Source: Leishmania mexicana MHOM/GT/2001/U1103 (lineage: Eukaryota > Euglenozoa > Kinetoplastea > Trypanosomatida > Trypanosomatidae). Taken from it: a stretch of 64,000 bases of DNA. The notes below the pieces were generated by a model. It saw nothing but the letters and a program-made list of their open reading frames with translations, did not search any database and had not been told where the DNA came from. Both the position numbers and the translations under genes were made by a program. Below are positions 31,822 to 43,799 of this stretch, in pieces; within the stretch, counting starts at the first letter, position 1; every line of letters begins with the position of its first letter. The stretch spans positions 744,001 to 808,000 of the forward strand of contig NC_018335.1 of assembly GCF_000234665.1 (NCBI RefSeq). Reading direction: 5' to 3'.

Positions 31822-32148
31822 TTAACAAGGCGCTCGTCGGACACCCGGAACTGCGTAGCCATCTGGCAACGGAGGAGGTGGCGGGTTCTTGCCGCGATGT
31901 GCGCCATCGTCTGCCGCGCCAGGGTGCGGCCCGTCCCCCGATCCGCGACGTGGGATGCCGTTTGGCGGCATCTGACAGTGTGAGGGATGCTGCAATGGTT
32001 GCTGAGAGTCGCGCTGCTGCTGCTGCTGCTTGCGCACCTCGTAATCGGCGGAGTCGAAGAACTTCTGCTGCTGCGGCGCCTGCATCTGTCGCAAACGCGG
32101 GTCACGCTTCTTGGGCATGTTCACCCCCGGAGGCACCTGATCCGCCAT
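31822..32148 (-). CDS. Endosulfine/ARPP19-like protein
   Basis: A 108-residue, hydrophilic protein. Its core PRLRQMQAPQQQKFFDSADY (residues 17-36) matches the signature of the ENSA/ARPP19/Igo family, where animal proteins read QKYFDSGDY. In those proteins the serine of FDSGDY is phosphorylated by Greatwall/Rim15-type kinases, turning the protein into an inhibitor of PP2A-B55. Here the equivalent is Ser33 and the Gly is replaced by Ala. After the motif come a short Gln run, a Pro-rich tail and a basophilic-kinase-like IPRRGSG site (around 64-71). The ATG at 32148 is preceded at a short distance by a strong polypyrimidine tract, which excludes longer upstream frames. The family call is good; the upstream kinase and phosphatase target are inferred from other eukaryotes. 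Confidence 0.8.
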   Translation of the reverse strand: MADQVPPGVNMPKKRDPRLRQMQAPQQQKFFDSADYEVRKQQQQQRDSQQPLQHPSHCQMPPNGIPRRGSGDGPHPGAADDGAHRGKNPPPPPLPDGYAVPGVRRAPC

Positions 32149-33497
32149 TTTCTGGCGCTTGATCTCGGCCACGGAAAGGGAAAAACGAGAAGACAAGATG
32201 GAGAGAACAGAGAGGGGGTGGCACGGAGGCGGTAATTCGTGTGCGATCGTTGCGAGCTGAAAAACAGAGGAAAATCTGAAGCACACATGCACGTGCAGCT
32301 ACATGCACACGTACGTCCCTGAGCACTGGTACCGAGAGAAGTCCAGAGAAACGCGAAATGGCAAAGAAAGTATAAGGCGGCAGTGGTGTCGCCGGTAATA
32401 GTGAGAGACTCTCGTTGATGTCTAACCGGCGTGTGTGTGTGTGTGTGTGAGAGCTTGATATCTCTGTAAAGGTATGCGCAACGCAGCTGTCGAAGCAGCA
32501 CAAGCGTGACAATACAAGGAGACGGCCCAAGGAGGGAGAACCTGGAAGGATGGCAGACGGGGAAGGAACATGGAACGGGGTGGGGCGAGACACGAATGCA
32601 TAACAATAGCAAGCCAACACGATCAGCCCTTGCAGGGATGCACCAAAGCAAAGGTCACATGAATTGCAACGCCACACACACACGCACACACACGTGTATG
32701 TATATATATATATTAGATGCGTGTGTGCGCGCGCATGCATGCAGACGTTGCGTTTCTTTTTGTTGTTGTTCGCTTTCCTAGGCCAACCGTCACTGCACAG
32801 CAGACTCTGGTGTGAAACTGAACGAGAGAGAAGTGTGTAGCGGAGTAGATGTAGCGGCACATGGAGTGCACACCTCATCCGTACTCCCATCTTCCCCTCC
32901 GCCTCTGCCACCCTTTTGTGCTCTTCGGCTTGGTTTGTTGGTTTTTTTTCTGTGTCCTCACGCTTTCTGTTGTGGCGCTGTCTGTCCGTCTTGCCTGTAC
33001 TATCGCAGGCTGTGATACCCGCGACGTGATGAAGACCATAAGAAGGCAAAAGAATATGTGCAGGTGCTCAGCTCTTGCGACGAGAACGCGCGAAAGGGAG
33101 AGAGCGACACACATCAACCGCAGAAACACAAAGAAAATGAGCGATGAGTGCGTTCAGGCAAAGGTGAAATGACGAGTCGGAGTGAGGGGGGAGGAAGATG
33201 GTTTGTTGGGAGGAGAGACACATCGTCCTCCGTCGTTGTATACACTACGGGAAACATTAACGGCGTCTTCGCATGTGTGCCCAGTACAGGACGCGGGAGA
33301 GAGCCTTCACGGCGGACTGCAGGCTTTGCAAAAGAGAGAGAGGTGAGCGACAGCATGCGCGCATCCCTGCAACATCGCGCGCGCAGTGGTGAACGCAAGC
33401 ACTGGCCACCGGGTGTCCTTCTCCTCATGTCTGTCGCAGCACAAACACATAAACACACGCGCACACATGCAGAATCACAGAGGCACCTGAAACTCCT
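32149..33497. other. Intergenic spacer, 1.3 kb
   Basis: It contains the splice tract above, a GT run at 32431-32449 and a short TA tract at about 32698-32714. No gene is seen. The long minus-strand frame through here is a by-product of pyrimidine-rich transcript sequence. Confidence 0.55.
32164..32218 (-). promoter_or_regulatory. Predicted polypyrimidine tract and trans-splice acceptor for endosulfine-like gene
   Basis: The plus strand from about 32171 to 32218 is nearly all purine. On the minus strand it gives a C/T-rich tract, and the first AG after it is at 32165-32164, leaving a 15-nt 5'UTR before the ATG at 32148. Confidence 0.5.
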
Positions 33498-34607
33498 TCA
33501 AAGATCGCCATCAGTGCGGTCCTCGGCCGCTTCTTTGCCATCCCCACCGACAGGACTGTAAGGCGCCTCCTCTGCAGGGGAGTCAATGGGCTCGCCTGGA
33601 GCTGCTGGAGCCGAGCGCGCAAGGGCCGCTGCCGCCTCTGCACTTGTTGGTGCCTCCTCCGCAAAGTCACTCCTGGCAGCGGCCGCAGCCGTTTCCAGCT
33701 TCCGCCTCTGGGCAAGCTTGGCCTTCCTCTTTGCTTCGCGGTGCTCATACTGCTCCCATCTTTGCTGGTCCCGGCGGGCGGCGGCCCGCAGCACCTCCGC
33801 ATCGGCGCACACGTTGGTGATGAGAGGAATTGAACTCACCTCGTCCTCCTCGGTCTCCCCGTCCAGCGCTGTGCGGGGCCTGGTCACTGGAAGCGCCATA
33901 CCGCACAGGCTGTACTCCGTCTCCTCCAGACTGCGCACAGTCTTGACAAGACGCTCGATCTCTTCCTCAAACTCTTCCACCAGCAGCGCGCACATGGTAG
34001 GCATCGCAGACAGGCTCTGCAGTCCCTGTAGCGCATCCGCATCTTTCCGGCTGTACAATCTTGCAATGGGGTATAGGTGCCCATCGAGCTTCTCAGTCCA
34101 CGCCGCCGGATCGGCGTCGGCCGGGTACACCTCATCCTCACGCAGCGCGTGTCGCACACCGAGACGGGTGTCCCCGAAAACCTGCTGGTGATACAGGCGC
34201 ACCTTCGACTTTGGATGCAACCGCAGCAAGCGAGCATCGTTCTTGTAGGAGGTGCACATGCTCTCCATCACCTCGGTCACGAGAAGCTCGCTGTTGCGGT
34301 ATTGGCGCCAACGCAGCTGATTCTTCTTGCTGAGTCGGTGCGAGATGAGGTAGGTGGAGGGGTTCTCTGCCAGCGTCTGGTTAAGGCGCTCAAACAACGT
34401 CCGTGCGACGGTGATGCAGGCGGAGCAGTCCAAGTGCTCGTAGCCCGCTCCGTGCAGCGGACGAATGGACTTGCCTTGAGGTGTTATCGCTGCGAGTGTA
34501 ACCGGTGAGGCAAGAAGCAAGCTCACGAGAAGCGCAGCTACAGCGAGAAGGCAGCATCTCTGGTGCCGTTGCAGCAACGCCAGCAGGAGAGTCGAGTGTG
34601 TCCGCAT
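33498..34607 (-). CDS. Canopy/saposin-like secretory-pathway protein
   Basis: A 369-residue protein with a cleavable-looking signal peptide (about residues 18-40: a hydrophobic LAVAALLVSLLLASPVTLAA stretch). The mature part begins with LDCSACITVARTLFERL and has cysteines at 61, 64, 118, 206 and 235. CALLVEEFEEEIERLV at 206-221 and the preceding EVMESMC block resemble the saposin-like core of Canopy (CNPY/DUF3456) proteins, ER residents that help receptors fold in animals. An N-glycosylation sequon NQT is at 76-78. The tail (about 285-369) is a charged helix, then a Glu/Ala/Pro-rich disordered end without a KDEL-type signal. I see five, not six, framework cysteines in the core. The client is unknown. 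The ATG at 34607 puts the signal peptide near the N-terminus; the longer frame to 34664 does not. Confidence 0.78.
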   Translation of the reverse strand: MRTHSTLLLALLQRHQRCCLLAVAALLVSLLLASPVTLAAITPQGKSIRPLHGAGYEHLDCSACITVARTLFERLNQTLAENPSTYLISHRLSKKNQLRWRQYRNSELLVTEVMESMCTSYKNDARLLRLHPKSKVRLYHQQVFGDTRLGVRHALREDEVYPADADPAAWTEKLDGHLYPIARLYSRKDADALQGLQSLSAMPTMCALLVEEFEEEIERLVKTVRSLEETEYSLCGMALPVTRPRTALDGETEEDEVSSIPLITNVCADAEVLRAAARRDQQRWEQYEHREAKRKAKLAQRRKLETAAAAARSDFAEEAPTSAEAAAALARSAPAAPGEPIDSPAEEAPYSPVGGDGKEAAEDRTDGDL

Positions 34608-35714
34608 GGAGGCTACACAAAAGTCCCAGCGCTCAGATTCCGCGATGTGCGCACGTGGATGCACGCTCTAGTACGAGTAGGGCTGAGGATGAGAAAGCGA
34701 GAAAGAGAGCCGAATCTGCGCGGTGTAATCTCGTGGGTTGTTCCTGCTGCGACGCGACAGCCCCTCTCGTGTCTGTGCGTGTGTGTATGGGCGAGGAAGG
34801 AAGGAAAAAGAAAAGGGAAGTCAGCCACGTGTGTGCGTGTGCGCATCTCCGTTTCGTGCGTTTCTTTACATATTTTTAAAGGACAGCGGCAGCACGGCAG
34901 ATGTGGATGGCGTGGTGAAGAGCGACAGAGAGGGGGAGAGGAGGGGTCAAGGAAGTATGCCCCCGTGAAGAAATGCGGCGATGGCAGCGAACGGCGTAGA
35001 CCGAGGATCGTCCAAGGCAGACAGGCCTTGAGAACACAGAAGGAAATATATATATATAGAAGGGCGTGAAATCAAAGATGCAGGGCAGACGCCTTTGACG
35101 GAAGCCTCGCGACGGCGCGAGACAAGTGCGCCTCTGCGCAAATGAGGGGATTAGCTGACCTGAATGATAGCCATGTGGGGGAGAGGGAGAGCAGCCGGCA
35201 CCTGGCGGGTGTTTCCGCACTCAACCGTTAACGACGGCAAGCTTGGGCATGCACTGTCTGCACCATGGTCAAATGCACGTCGCCACGGGCACCTCCGTAT
35301 GCCAACGGGGAGAAGACGCGCGTACATTTGTTTTCTATTGCTGCTGCTCTCGCAAAATTGCATGTGGGATGCAGATTAAAGCCTGCGTGTTGGCTGCCTG
35401 CCCACGTGAGCAACGGCGTGCCCTGGACGAACGCCCGCACATGCAACGATGCAAGTCGATGCAGTATACTTCACGCTCACCAGCACATAGAGTGAGTAGA
35501 TGCACACGTTGAGAGTGAAGGAAGGAAACTCCTTTTACATCGTAGAGTCGACGAGGGAGAAGGCGCCGACAGTGTCACGAGCCAGTGGAAGAAAGCCTTG
35601 GATGAAGAGAGGAAGAGACACACATGCACGGAGGGTAGCCCACGCGCAGACAGAGACACACACCAACGCAAACGACGCTGCAGTCGCGCGCATGTCGCTC
35701 TGCGGTTTGTCTCC
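34608..35714. other. Intergenic spacer, 1.1 kb
   Basis: No gene is recognised. Plus-strand purine tracts around 34790-34825 could serve splicing of the Canopy-like gene. A short TA tract lies at about 35045-35058. The right part is presumably 3'UTR of the CFAP161-like gene. Confidence 0.55.
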
Positions 35715-36602
35715 TCATGGTGCCGCTGAGGCCTCCTGAGTATCTGCGTCACCGCACACCGCACCCTCGACAGACTCTTGCTGAAGTCCTTGGCCATCGT
35801 GAATGAACATCCACAGGTTTTCTGGCACTGGCGGGCCCCCGCGCCTCTTGGTTGCTAGCACCGTAAGACGTCCACAGCCCACCTCAAACTGCGCGCCAAA
35901 ATCGTTGTAGAAGACTTCCTGCAGGCTCGCCAGTGGTGCGGCTGTCATATTGTGGCGAATGCGGATCACATCATCCGCCTTGACAGGATGGTCGCGCATG
36001 TCCTCCTGGTAGGCGGGGTTCGCGTCCTCGATGCACCACATGGCCGCCGCGCTGCCGCCGTCTGGAGAAAAGTACGTGTGCTGCAGCTTCTGTGTCACCC
36101 GCGATGCGCACCCCGGCGTGATAAACTCCGACATCAAGAACAGCGGATCCTCGCAGAGCTCGCGCACCGTCATCAGATAGAATGGCTGGCCATAATGCAC
36201 CACGTCCGCCTCATCTTCAGGAATAGGGAAGCTATCTGTCTGTGGCATTGCAGCGGGCGTAAGCACCACGGTGCACCGCGACGTCGCCTCCTCCGCCGGG
36301 GCGGTGGAGCATTCTACCTGCCACCCCATTGGTGTGGCCTTGCGGTCGTCAAGGTCCACGCTAAGAAAGCCGCACGTGTGAGCGTTTTGGAGCATCAGCG
36401 GGACGTAGAAGTGCAAGTACCCGTCCTTTGCGATCGGCGCAATAGCATGAGGGGTGTTGTGGTGCCGAATCTTGGCCATCATATGTGCCACCTCGGCGGA
36501 GGCCTCCACGACGCCGCCGCTGCGGCCCTGCATGAGTCGCCGGCGGTCTCGCTCATACGCCTCCTCCTCAAACCAGTTTCCGAGTAGAGCTCGGCGAGGC
36601 AT
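35715..36602 (-). CDS. CFAP161-like ciliary protein
   Basis: A 295-residue protein. The N-terminus ALLGNWFEEEAYERDRRRL parallels the GNWNEDVYLEEE start of CFAP161 (C15orf26). It continues with DGYLHFYVPLMLQNAHTCGF (the 'GY(I/L)H...VML' block) and YGQPFYLMT (equivalent of YGQDFCL). PENLWMFI near residue 260 corresponds to the NHWMLV block. CFAP161 is a microtubule inner protein of motile-cilium doublets, so a flagellar axoneme location is expected. No signal peptide or membrane span is seen. The ATG at 36602 gives the short conserved N-terminus; the longer frame to 36698 reads into spacer. The assignment rests on motif order remembered from the family, not on an alignment. Confidence 0.82.
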   Translation of the reverse strand: MPRRALLGNWFEEEAYERDRRRLMQGRSGGVVEASAEVAHMMAKIRHHNTPHAIAPIAKDGYLHFYVPLMLQNAHTCGFLSVDLDDRKATPMGWQVECSTAPAEEATSRCTVVLTPAAMPQTDSFPIPEDEADVVHYGQPFYLMTVRELCEDPLFLMSEFITPGCASRVTQKLQHTYFSPDGGSAAAMWCIEDANPAYQEDMRDHPVKADDVIRIRHNMTAAPLASLQEVFYNDFGAQFEVGCGRLTVLATKRRGGPPVPENLWMFIHDGQGLQQESVEGAVCGDADTQEASAAP

Positions 36603-38070
36603 GGTTCGTGTACGTCTGCGTGTGTGGGTCCGTGAGCAAGCAAAGAGGTGATGGATGTGATGCAAGCCGAGAAACCGCACCAGGATAGGGAAAGGCAAAG
36701 GACCGAGAGGGCGCGTGTGCGCGTTCCTGTGGTTGTCTATTCCTCGGCTTCTGCCAGTTGTTCCACTTTTCTGGGCTGGCGCCTCTCGTTTTCACTTTCG
36801 TTTCTAGTCCCCACGTTGAAGGCGACTGCGACTGCGACGGGCGCCGGTGACGAAGACGAACGGAGTGGTGAGGTGAAAACGAGAAAAAAGCGAGGAAGGC
36901 TCAGTGGGCAGGGAAACAGACGAGCTGAAGTTGAAGGAGGAGTGCGAGGAGACCACGAGCGACCAGACAGGGCCGCATGGATGCCGAGGAAGACAGAGAC
37001 AGACGGAGAGAGCGCGCGCGATACAGTCACTGCGCCTTCATCCGTAACGCTTCACCGCTGGCAGTGCATGGCAACAGCGGGAATGAAGACAAGGGGAAGA
37101 AGCGCCACCACGAAGCGCTATGCGACCCGGGCTTCTCCTGCTCAGCGGGTGCCCGCAGTACGCGGGCTGCAACGTCACACAGATACGTCGACAAGCTGTG
37201 TGGTTTGGCTGTTCTGTGTCTTTGAAAGAGCCCGGCACGCAGCATCCGCGGAGCGGCACGCCCATACACTCAAACCGCGCCATCACGCAACCACACCAAG
37301 GGCACACACGCACAGAGCAATGAGGAAGAACGAGAGAGCGATACGCATGGATGGCGCTCTCGTCACGCTGATTCAGGCATTCGCTGCTTCTCTTTTCCCC
37401 CTTTTCCGCCTCTGCTTGTGGAGGGGAGAGGGAGGAGGTCACTTCATGTCGCCATCAACACGGCCACAAGGCACGTGCACCATCCACAGCACTAAACCCC
37501 CTCCCTCCCTCCCTGACCCTCCTCCCGCAACGAAAGTGTACACACACACACGTACACAAGTACGTGTATATATATATATATGTACAGCTCAAGCTGCAAG
37601 GAGCCACGATGGGCACACAGAGAAACAAAGAAACGGAGAAAATGAGAGAGACGTTTTTTTTTCCGTGAGAAGGGCCTGGCGCACCGCCTCGCGTAAGCCC
37701 ATCCGAGTGCCGAGCAAAGTCGTCCGAGTAACAAAGTGCGACGAGCACAAACGGAGAACGAGAGTGCGCACGGTGCGTAGGAAGCTCAGTCTTCTGACTC
37801 CTACTTTGGTGGCTCTCTTCCGCCCGCCTCCTCTTTTTCGGTGCCTTTTGGCGTTCCCAGTCGCCACCCTTCAGCCTTCCCAGATTTTGTTCCTTCACTT
37901 AACCTCCTCGCCACCAACCACCACCGCCACCACCATCCCCTTCCCTCCGAAATCTCCGCTGCAGACCATCGAATAAGCGTCGGAGGGCCAAACTAGAAAA
38001 ACGGGGGCAGCGTGCCCGTGCTCAACTCGAACATGCACCGAGGCTGTTTGCCATTACGCAGATGACCAGC
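36603..38070. other. Intergenic spacer, 1.5 kb
   Basis: No gene is accepted. A 442-codon plus-strand frame (36648-37976) crosses it but is antisense to the array, low-complexity and interrupted by simple repeats, so I treat it as chance. A TA tract lies at 37566-37582 and purine-rich plus-strand runs at 36880-37020. Confidence 0.6.
37566..37582. repeat. (TA)n microsatellite
   Basis: An alternating TA run of about 17 bp, flanked by TACGTG and TGTACA. Confidence 0.8.
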
Positions 38071-38736
38071 TCACACCATGCGCTTCGTCACGAACATCTG
38101 ACGCAGATACAAGATGCTTCCGACACCCATGCCGATAATGAATACGCTCTCCAGGATGCAGAAGACCACAACACGCGTGTTGGCGACCTCGGTTGTGGCG
38201 CGGTGGTCCCGCTCACGGGTGCGCAGGACCTGCTGCAGCTCCTCGATCTCGCGCAATCCCTGCTGCAGACGCATGATGGAGCGGTGAAGTGAGTCCGACT
38301 CCGCCCCTTTCGGCCGCATCACGTCGGCGGCGTTTCCGTTACCCACCATCACAGAGAAGGACACCACCTTCGAGGTCAACGTGCTCATGCGGTTGCTAAA
38401 GCAGAAGGCGTACGAGCCGGGTATGCGGGACTTGAAGAGAACACGGTTCTCTGTGTCCCGCTCGGCATTCCAGACGACAGTCTTGTCCGGCGCCATAATC
38501 GTACAGTCAATGTCCATGGAACCGCCCATGGTCACCATGTAGTGCAGGAACATCTTCACCCCTACACCAGGAGCTTCCTCGTAGAAGCAGACCTCCCGGC
38601 CAGCGGCGACCTGCACAGCAAGGCTACCATCATCGGCACGCGCTGACTGCACCGCTGCACAGCTGCCCAACAAAACCAGAAGAGTGAGAAGTGCGCCGAG
38701 GGCGGCGAGTGGCCTTTTCGAAAGCTGGGGTGACAT
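38071..38736 (-). CDS. p24/emp24/gp25L family cargo receptor
   Basis: A 221-residue type I membrane protein. It has a signal peptide (about 8-34), then a lumenal GOLD domain with the expected disulphide pair, Cys50 in GREVCFYEE and Cys112 in GSYAFCFSN. A heptad-rich coiled coil follows (about 150-182, LHRSIMRLQQGLREIEELQQ), then one membrane span (about 189-210) and a short cytosolic tail LRQMFVTKRMV. This is the complete p24 layout. p24 proteins cycle between ER and Golgi as heteromers in COPII/COPI vesicles and help load cargo such as GPI-anchored proteins, which are abundant in trypanosomatids. The tail has an aromatic residue but not a canonical KKXX end. The frame to 38751 starts with GTG, so the ATG at 38736 is used. 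Confidence 0.93.
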   Translation of the reverse strand: MSPQLSKRPLAALGALLTLLVLLGSCAAVQSARADDGSLAVQVAAGREVCFYEEAPGVGVKMFLHYMVTMGGSMDIDCTIMAPDKTVVWNAERDTENRVLFKSRIPGSYAFCFSNRMSTLTSKVVSFSVMVGNGNAADVMRPKGAESDSLHRSIMRLQQGLREIEELQQVLRTRERDHRATTEVANTRVVVFCILESVFIIGMGVGSILYLRQMFVTKRMV

Positions 38737-41532
38737 GGAGACGAGCGCCACGCAGTGCGCGAAGATAAGCGAAAATAAAAAAAACGAAAAATGACGACAC
38801 TACGGCGGCCAACTAGCTCAGAAGAAACGGGGTTTCCTGCGACGTGCACCTACACCTCCCAAAAGTGCCCTGCACCGGTGTGTTTGTATGGGTATGTACA
38901 CCTGTGCTCGTGTGCGTGTGTGTGGAGGGGGAGGGGGGCAGAAAGGCACACACAGGATGGGTTTTTTTCTTTTTTTATTCTGCTGCTGCTGGTTTTCTTT
39001 TGTGTATTCTTCCGTGTACAGTTGAGTGACGGCGAGCACAGACATACATACATGTGCGCCCGCGAAAAAGACATAGAGGAAGACCCAGTCACGACCAGAA
39101 GACGGGCATATGTTTGGTGTGCCAAGGAGAGAAGAGGTAAGGGTGAGGAAAGAGGTAGACGCTTTTCTTTAATGATGTTCAACGTGCCCACTTTGCTGTA
39201 CTACATGAGTCACTCTCCAGTCTACCCCCTGGCCCGTCACCCACCCCGCATCGCCTGGTGCGAAGCAGCGTGAGGCACACGTGCTGCAGCAACGCGCCGA
39301 CTCAGCCATCTCAGCACGGCCTCTGCCTCGAGCTCTACCCACCACCGCAGCCTCGCAGGTCGCCTCGCAGGCCGCTCCCCCATCATGCCGGTCGCCACAC
39401 GGTGCGTCCGCCATCGGGGGGCGACACTCAGGCTCCCCACGCTAGTGGCCACCTAGGGACGGCTGGGGGATGCCTTCGAGTCACGCTGACACTCTGCCTA
39501 ATCATATGGATTAGCGCAAGCGTGTGCACCGCTGCGGCTCGCTCTGTCGCAGCCCCATCCAGAACCTGGCCGCTCACACCAGTCGCGATGCACCGCTCAG
39601 GCCTTCCCCCTACGTCGCACGCACTCAACTCTGCCACCAGCAGAGGTGGCTGGGCGTTGGAAGGGGATAGGGGGGCTGCCTGGCGTTTCTCCCACAGCGG
39701 GGAATGCACTGGGGCCAGAGATACCACGCATTGAGAGGTGGCCTCCACCCCACCCCACCCTGCCATGCGAGACAGGGGCGCATGCATAGAAGGCAGACAA
39801 AAAGGTAGAACGGCCAGAGAGGAGGCCGGGAAGAGAAGACTGGCGTTGAAGACCTCCGCGAAAAGGCGTCACGGTGCACCAGGCGAATACCAACAGAGAA
39901 GAACAAAGAGAAAAGGTACGCAAACATTTCCGTGCAACGGGTGTGCAAGCCCGCCTTGACGCCCCCACCCACCTCCACAGCAGAGTTTTTCACGCACACG
40001 TACGCACAAAACATTGACTGGTTGCTCGTAACTACATTCGACTACCACCCTCTGTGAGAAGGGCGGCTGATTGCTCCCTTTGGATTGAGCGGTGATGGCC
40101 ATATCTTCCGGACACGCGCACGTGCAGAGTGGTGCAAGCGAGATCATCATCGCTCCCAAAGTTCGACCACCTATGCGGCAGCAACAGAGCAGAAGAGCTA
40201 GGCAAGCGGCACAACCGCGTGTATGTATGTGTGCGTGTGCGTGTGTTTCGTGTGGCAACATCGCTGATGTCTGCAGCCGCATCTACGCAACAGACACAAC
40301 AAACAAAAAAAAAGAAAAAAGTAACGGAAGACGACACATGTCTAAATTACAAGAGGGAAAAGGGAAGGGAAGGGAGGAGAGAGACACCCCCCCCCACACA
40401 CACACACGCATCGACAGCCACCAGAGCCAGAACAGCGGCAGCAAAGCAGGACGTCGGCCCAAAGCATGGAATCGCACACGCGCCACAGACGCAAAGGAAA
40501 ACAGAGACGGGCCCGCACATACACACAGAAAGACAGAACAAGGTACATCCTCGCCATCGCCCCACGCGCGCTTGTCTCAGTCTCGCAATCTCGTCCCTTC
40601 ATTGGGGAGCCCTCGACGGCACAGAATACACGGGTCCCGCCCACAGGAACAGGCAGCACCAAGGATGAGGAACCGATAAGAAAGCAGCCCACGAGTCCAC
40701 AGACGAGGCGCCGACCGCAGCGACCGGCTGCAGTCACGAAGGCGCTCACCCAAAGACTCACTCGCTTAGCCAGAGACGCGAGCCCACTAAGGAGGACGAC
40801 GATCGTGCAACAGCACCTGTGCCTCGCACCACAACCACACGTTCTTTTCGCCAGAGAAGTTGAAGAAAACAACGAAGACAAGAGCAAACGAAAAAAGAAA
40901 CAAGATACAGAACAGCAGCAGCACACACACACACACTTACTTACCTATCGTCCTCCAAGAAAACAACGAACACGCCGATGGCATGCCGAGCAAGACATGC
41001 GCAAGAGCTCACACACGCACCAAGGTAACCGAGCAATCACACCTCAACAGTGAGGACACGGAGCGAACGAGGGGGAGAGGGAGTAGGAAGTTAGGCGGCA
41101 GCCAAACCCGAGAAAACATAAAAGAAAGATGAAGAAGGGAGAGCAGCAGAGCAAGCACACCGAGAAACAGGGAAAAACAACAGGACAAACAACTCGTTAC
41201 ACACCGAGACACGACTAACACTACTGCAACACACATCACTCACTCGCGCAGACGCAACTGAGAAAACACCATCACATCAAAGGATAACGAAAAAAAGGAG
41301 GCAACCCAAGACATATTGACGAAAATAAGGCCAAGCTAAAATCAAGGAGACGTGCATCCGGCGCGCCCTATCAGGCGCTGGCCTCAGAAGTTTGCGAGCA
41401 CGTAGAGAGTACGAAATGTCTTTCCTCAACCGCAGCACGCTTCTGGATCTGTGCTGCCACCACCACCACCCCTCCTCCCCTTGAATCACCCGCGTTTTCG
41501 CATCCATATGTTTTTTTTTGCATTCTCCCCAT
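38737..41532. other. Intergenic spacer, 2.8 kb, with young SIDER-like copy
   Basis: No gene is seen. The spacer contains a SIDER-like copy at 39222-39740 and a strongly purine-rich plus-strand region (about 40270-41200) with CA/GA microrepeats. Most of it is expected to be 3'UTR of Rab2 plus the 5' signals of the p24 gene. A C/T-rich tract on the minus strand matching plus-strand 38923-38945 is a candidate splice tract for p24. Confidence 0.6.
39222..39740 (-). mobile_element. SIDER-like retroposon copy, young
   Basis: Over ~515 bp it differs by only about three single-base changes that I could find from the copies at 47 and 54 kb (for example CTCTGTCGCAGCC against CTCTGCCGCAGCC, and GGGGCCAGAG against GGGGCCCGAG). 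Its left end is shorter: it starts at TCTACCCCCTGG and lacks the GAGCTAAGCGCCACC leader. It lies between p24 and Rab2 and so in the putative Rab2 3'UTR region. All copies share one orientation. Confidence 0.85.

Positions 41533-43799
<2,267 letters not shown>

Noticed and set aside
32149..33049. 315-codon minus-strand frame overlapping the endosulfine-like gene start
   Set aside because: Out of frame with the FDSADY protein and composed of microsatellite-derived His/Thr and Cys/Val/Arg runs.
36648..37976. 442-codon plus-strand open frame
   Set aside because: It is antisense to the whole array, crosses a TA microsatellite and CA/GA simple sequence, has erratic composition and no domain, and covers the 5' region of the CFAP161-like gene. 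Chance frame in biased spacer.
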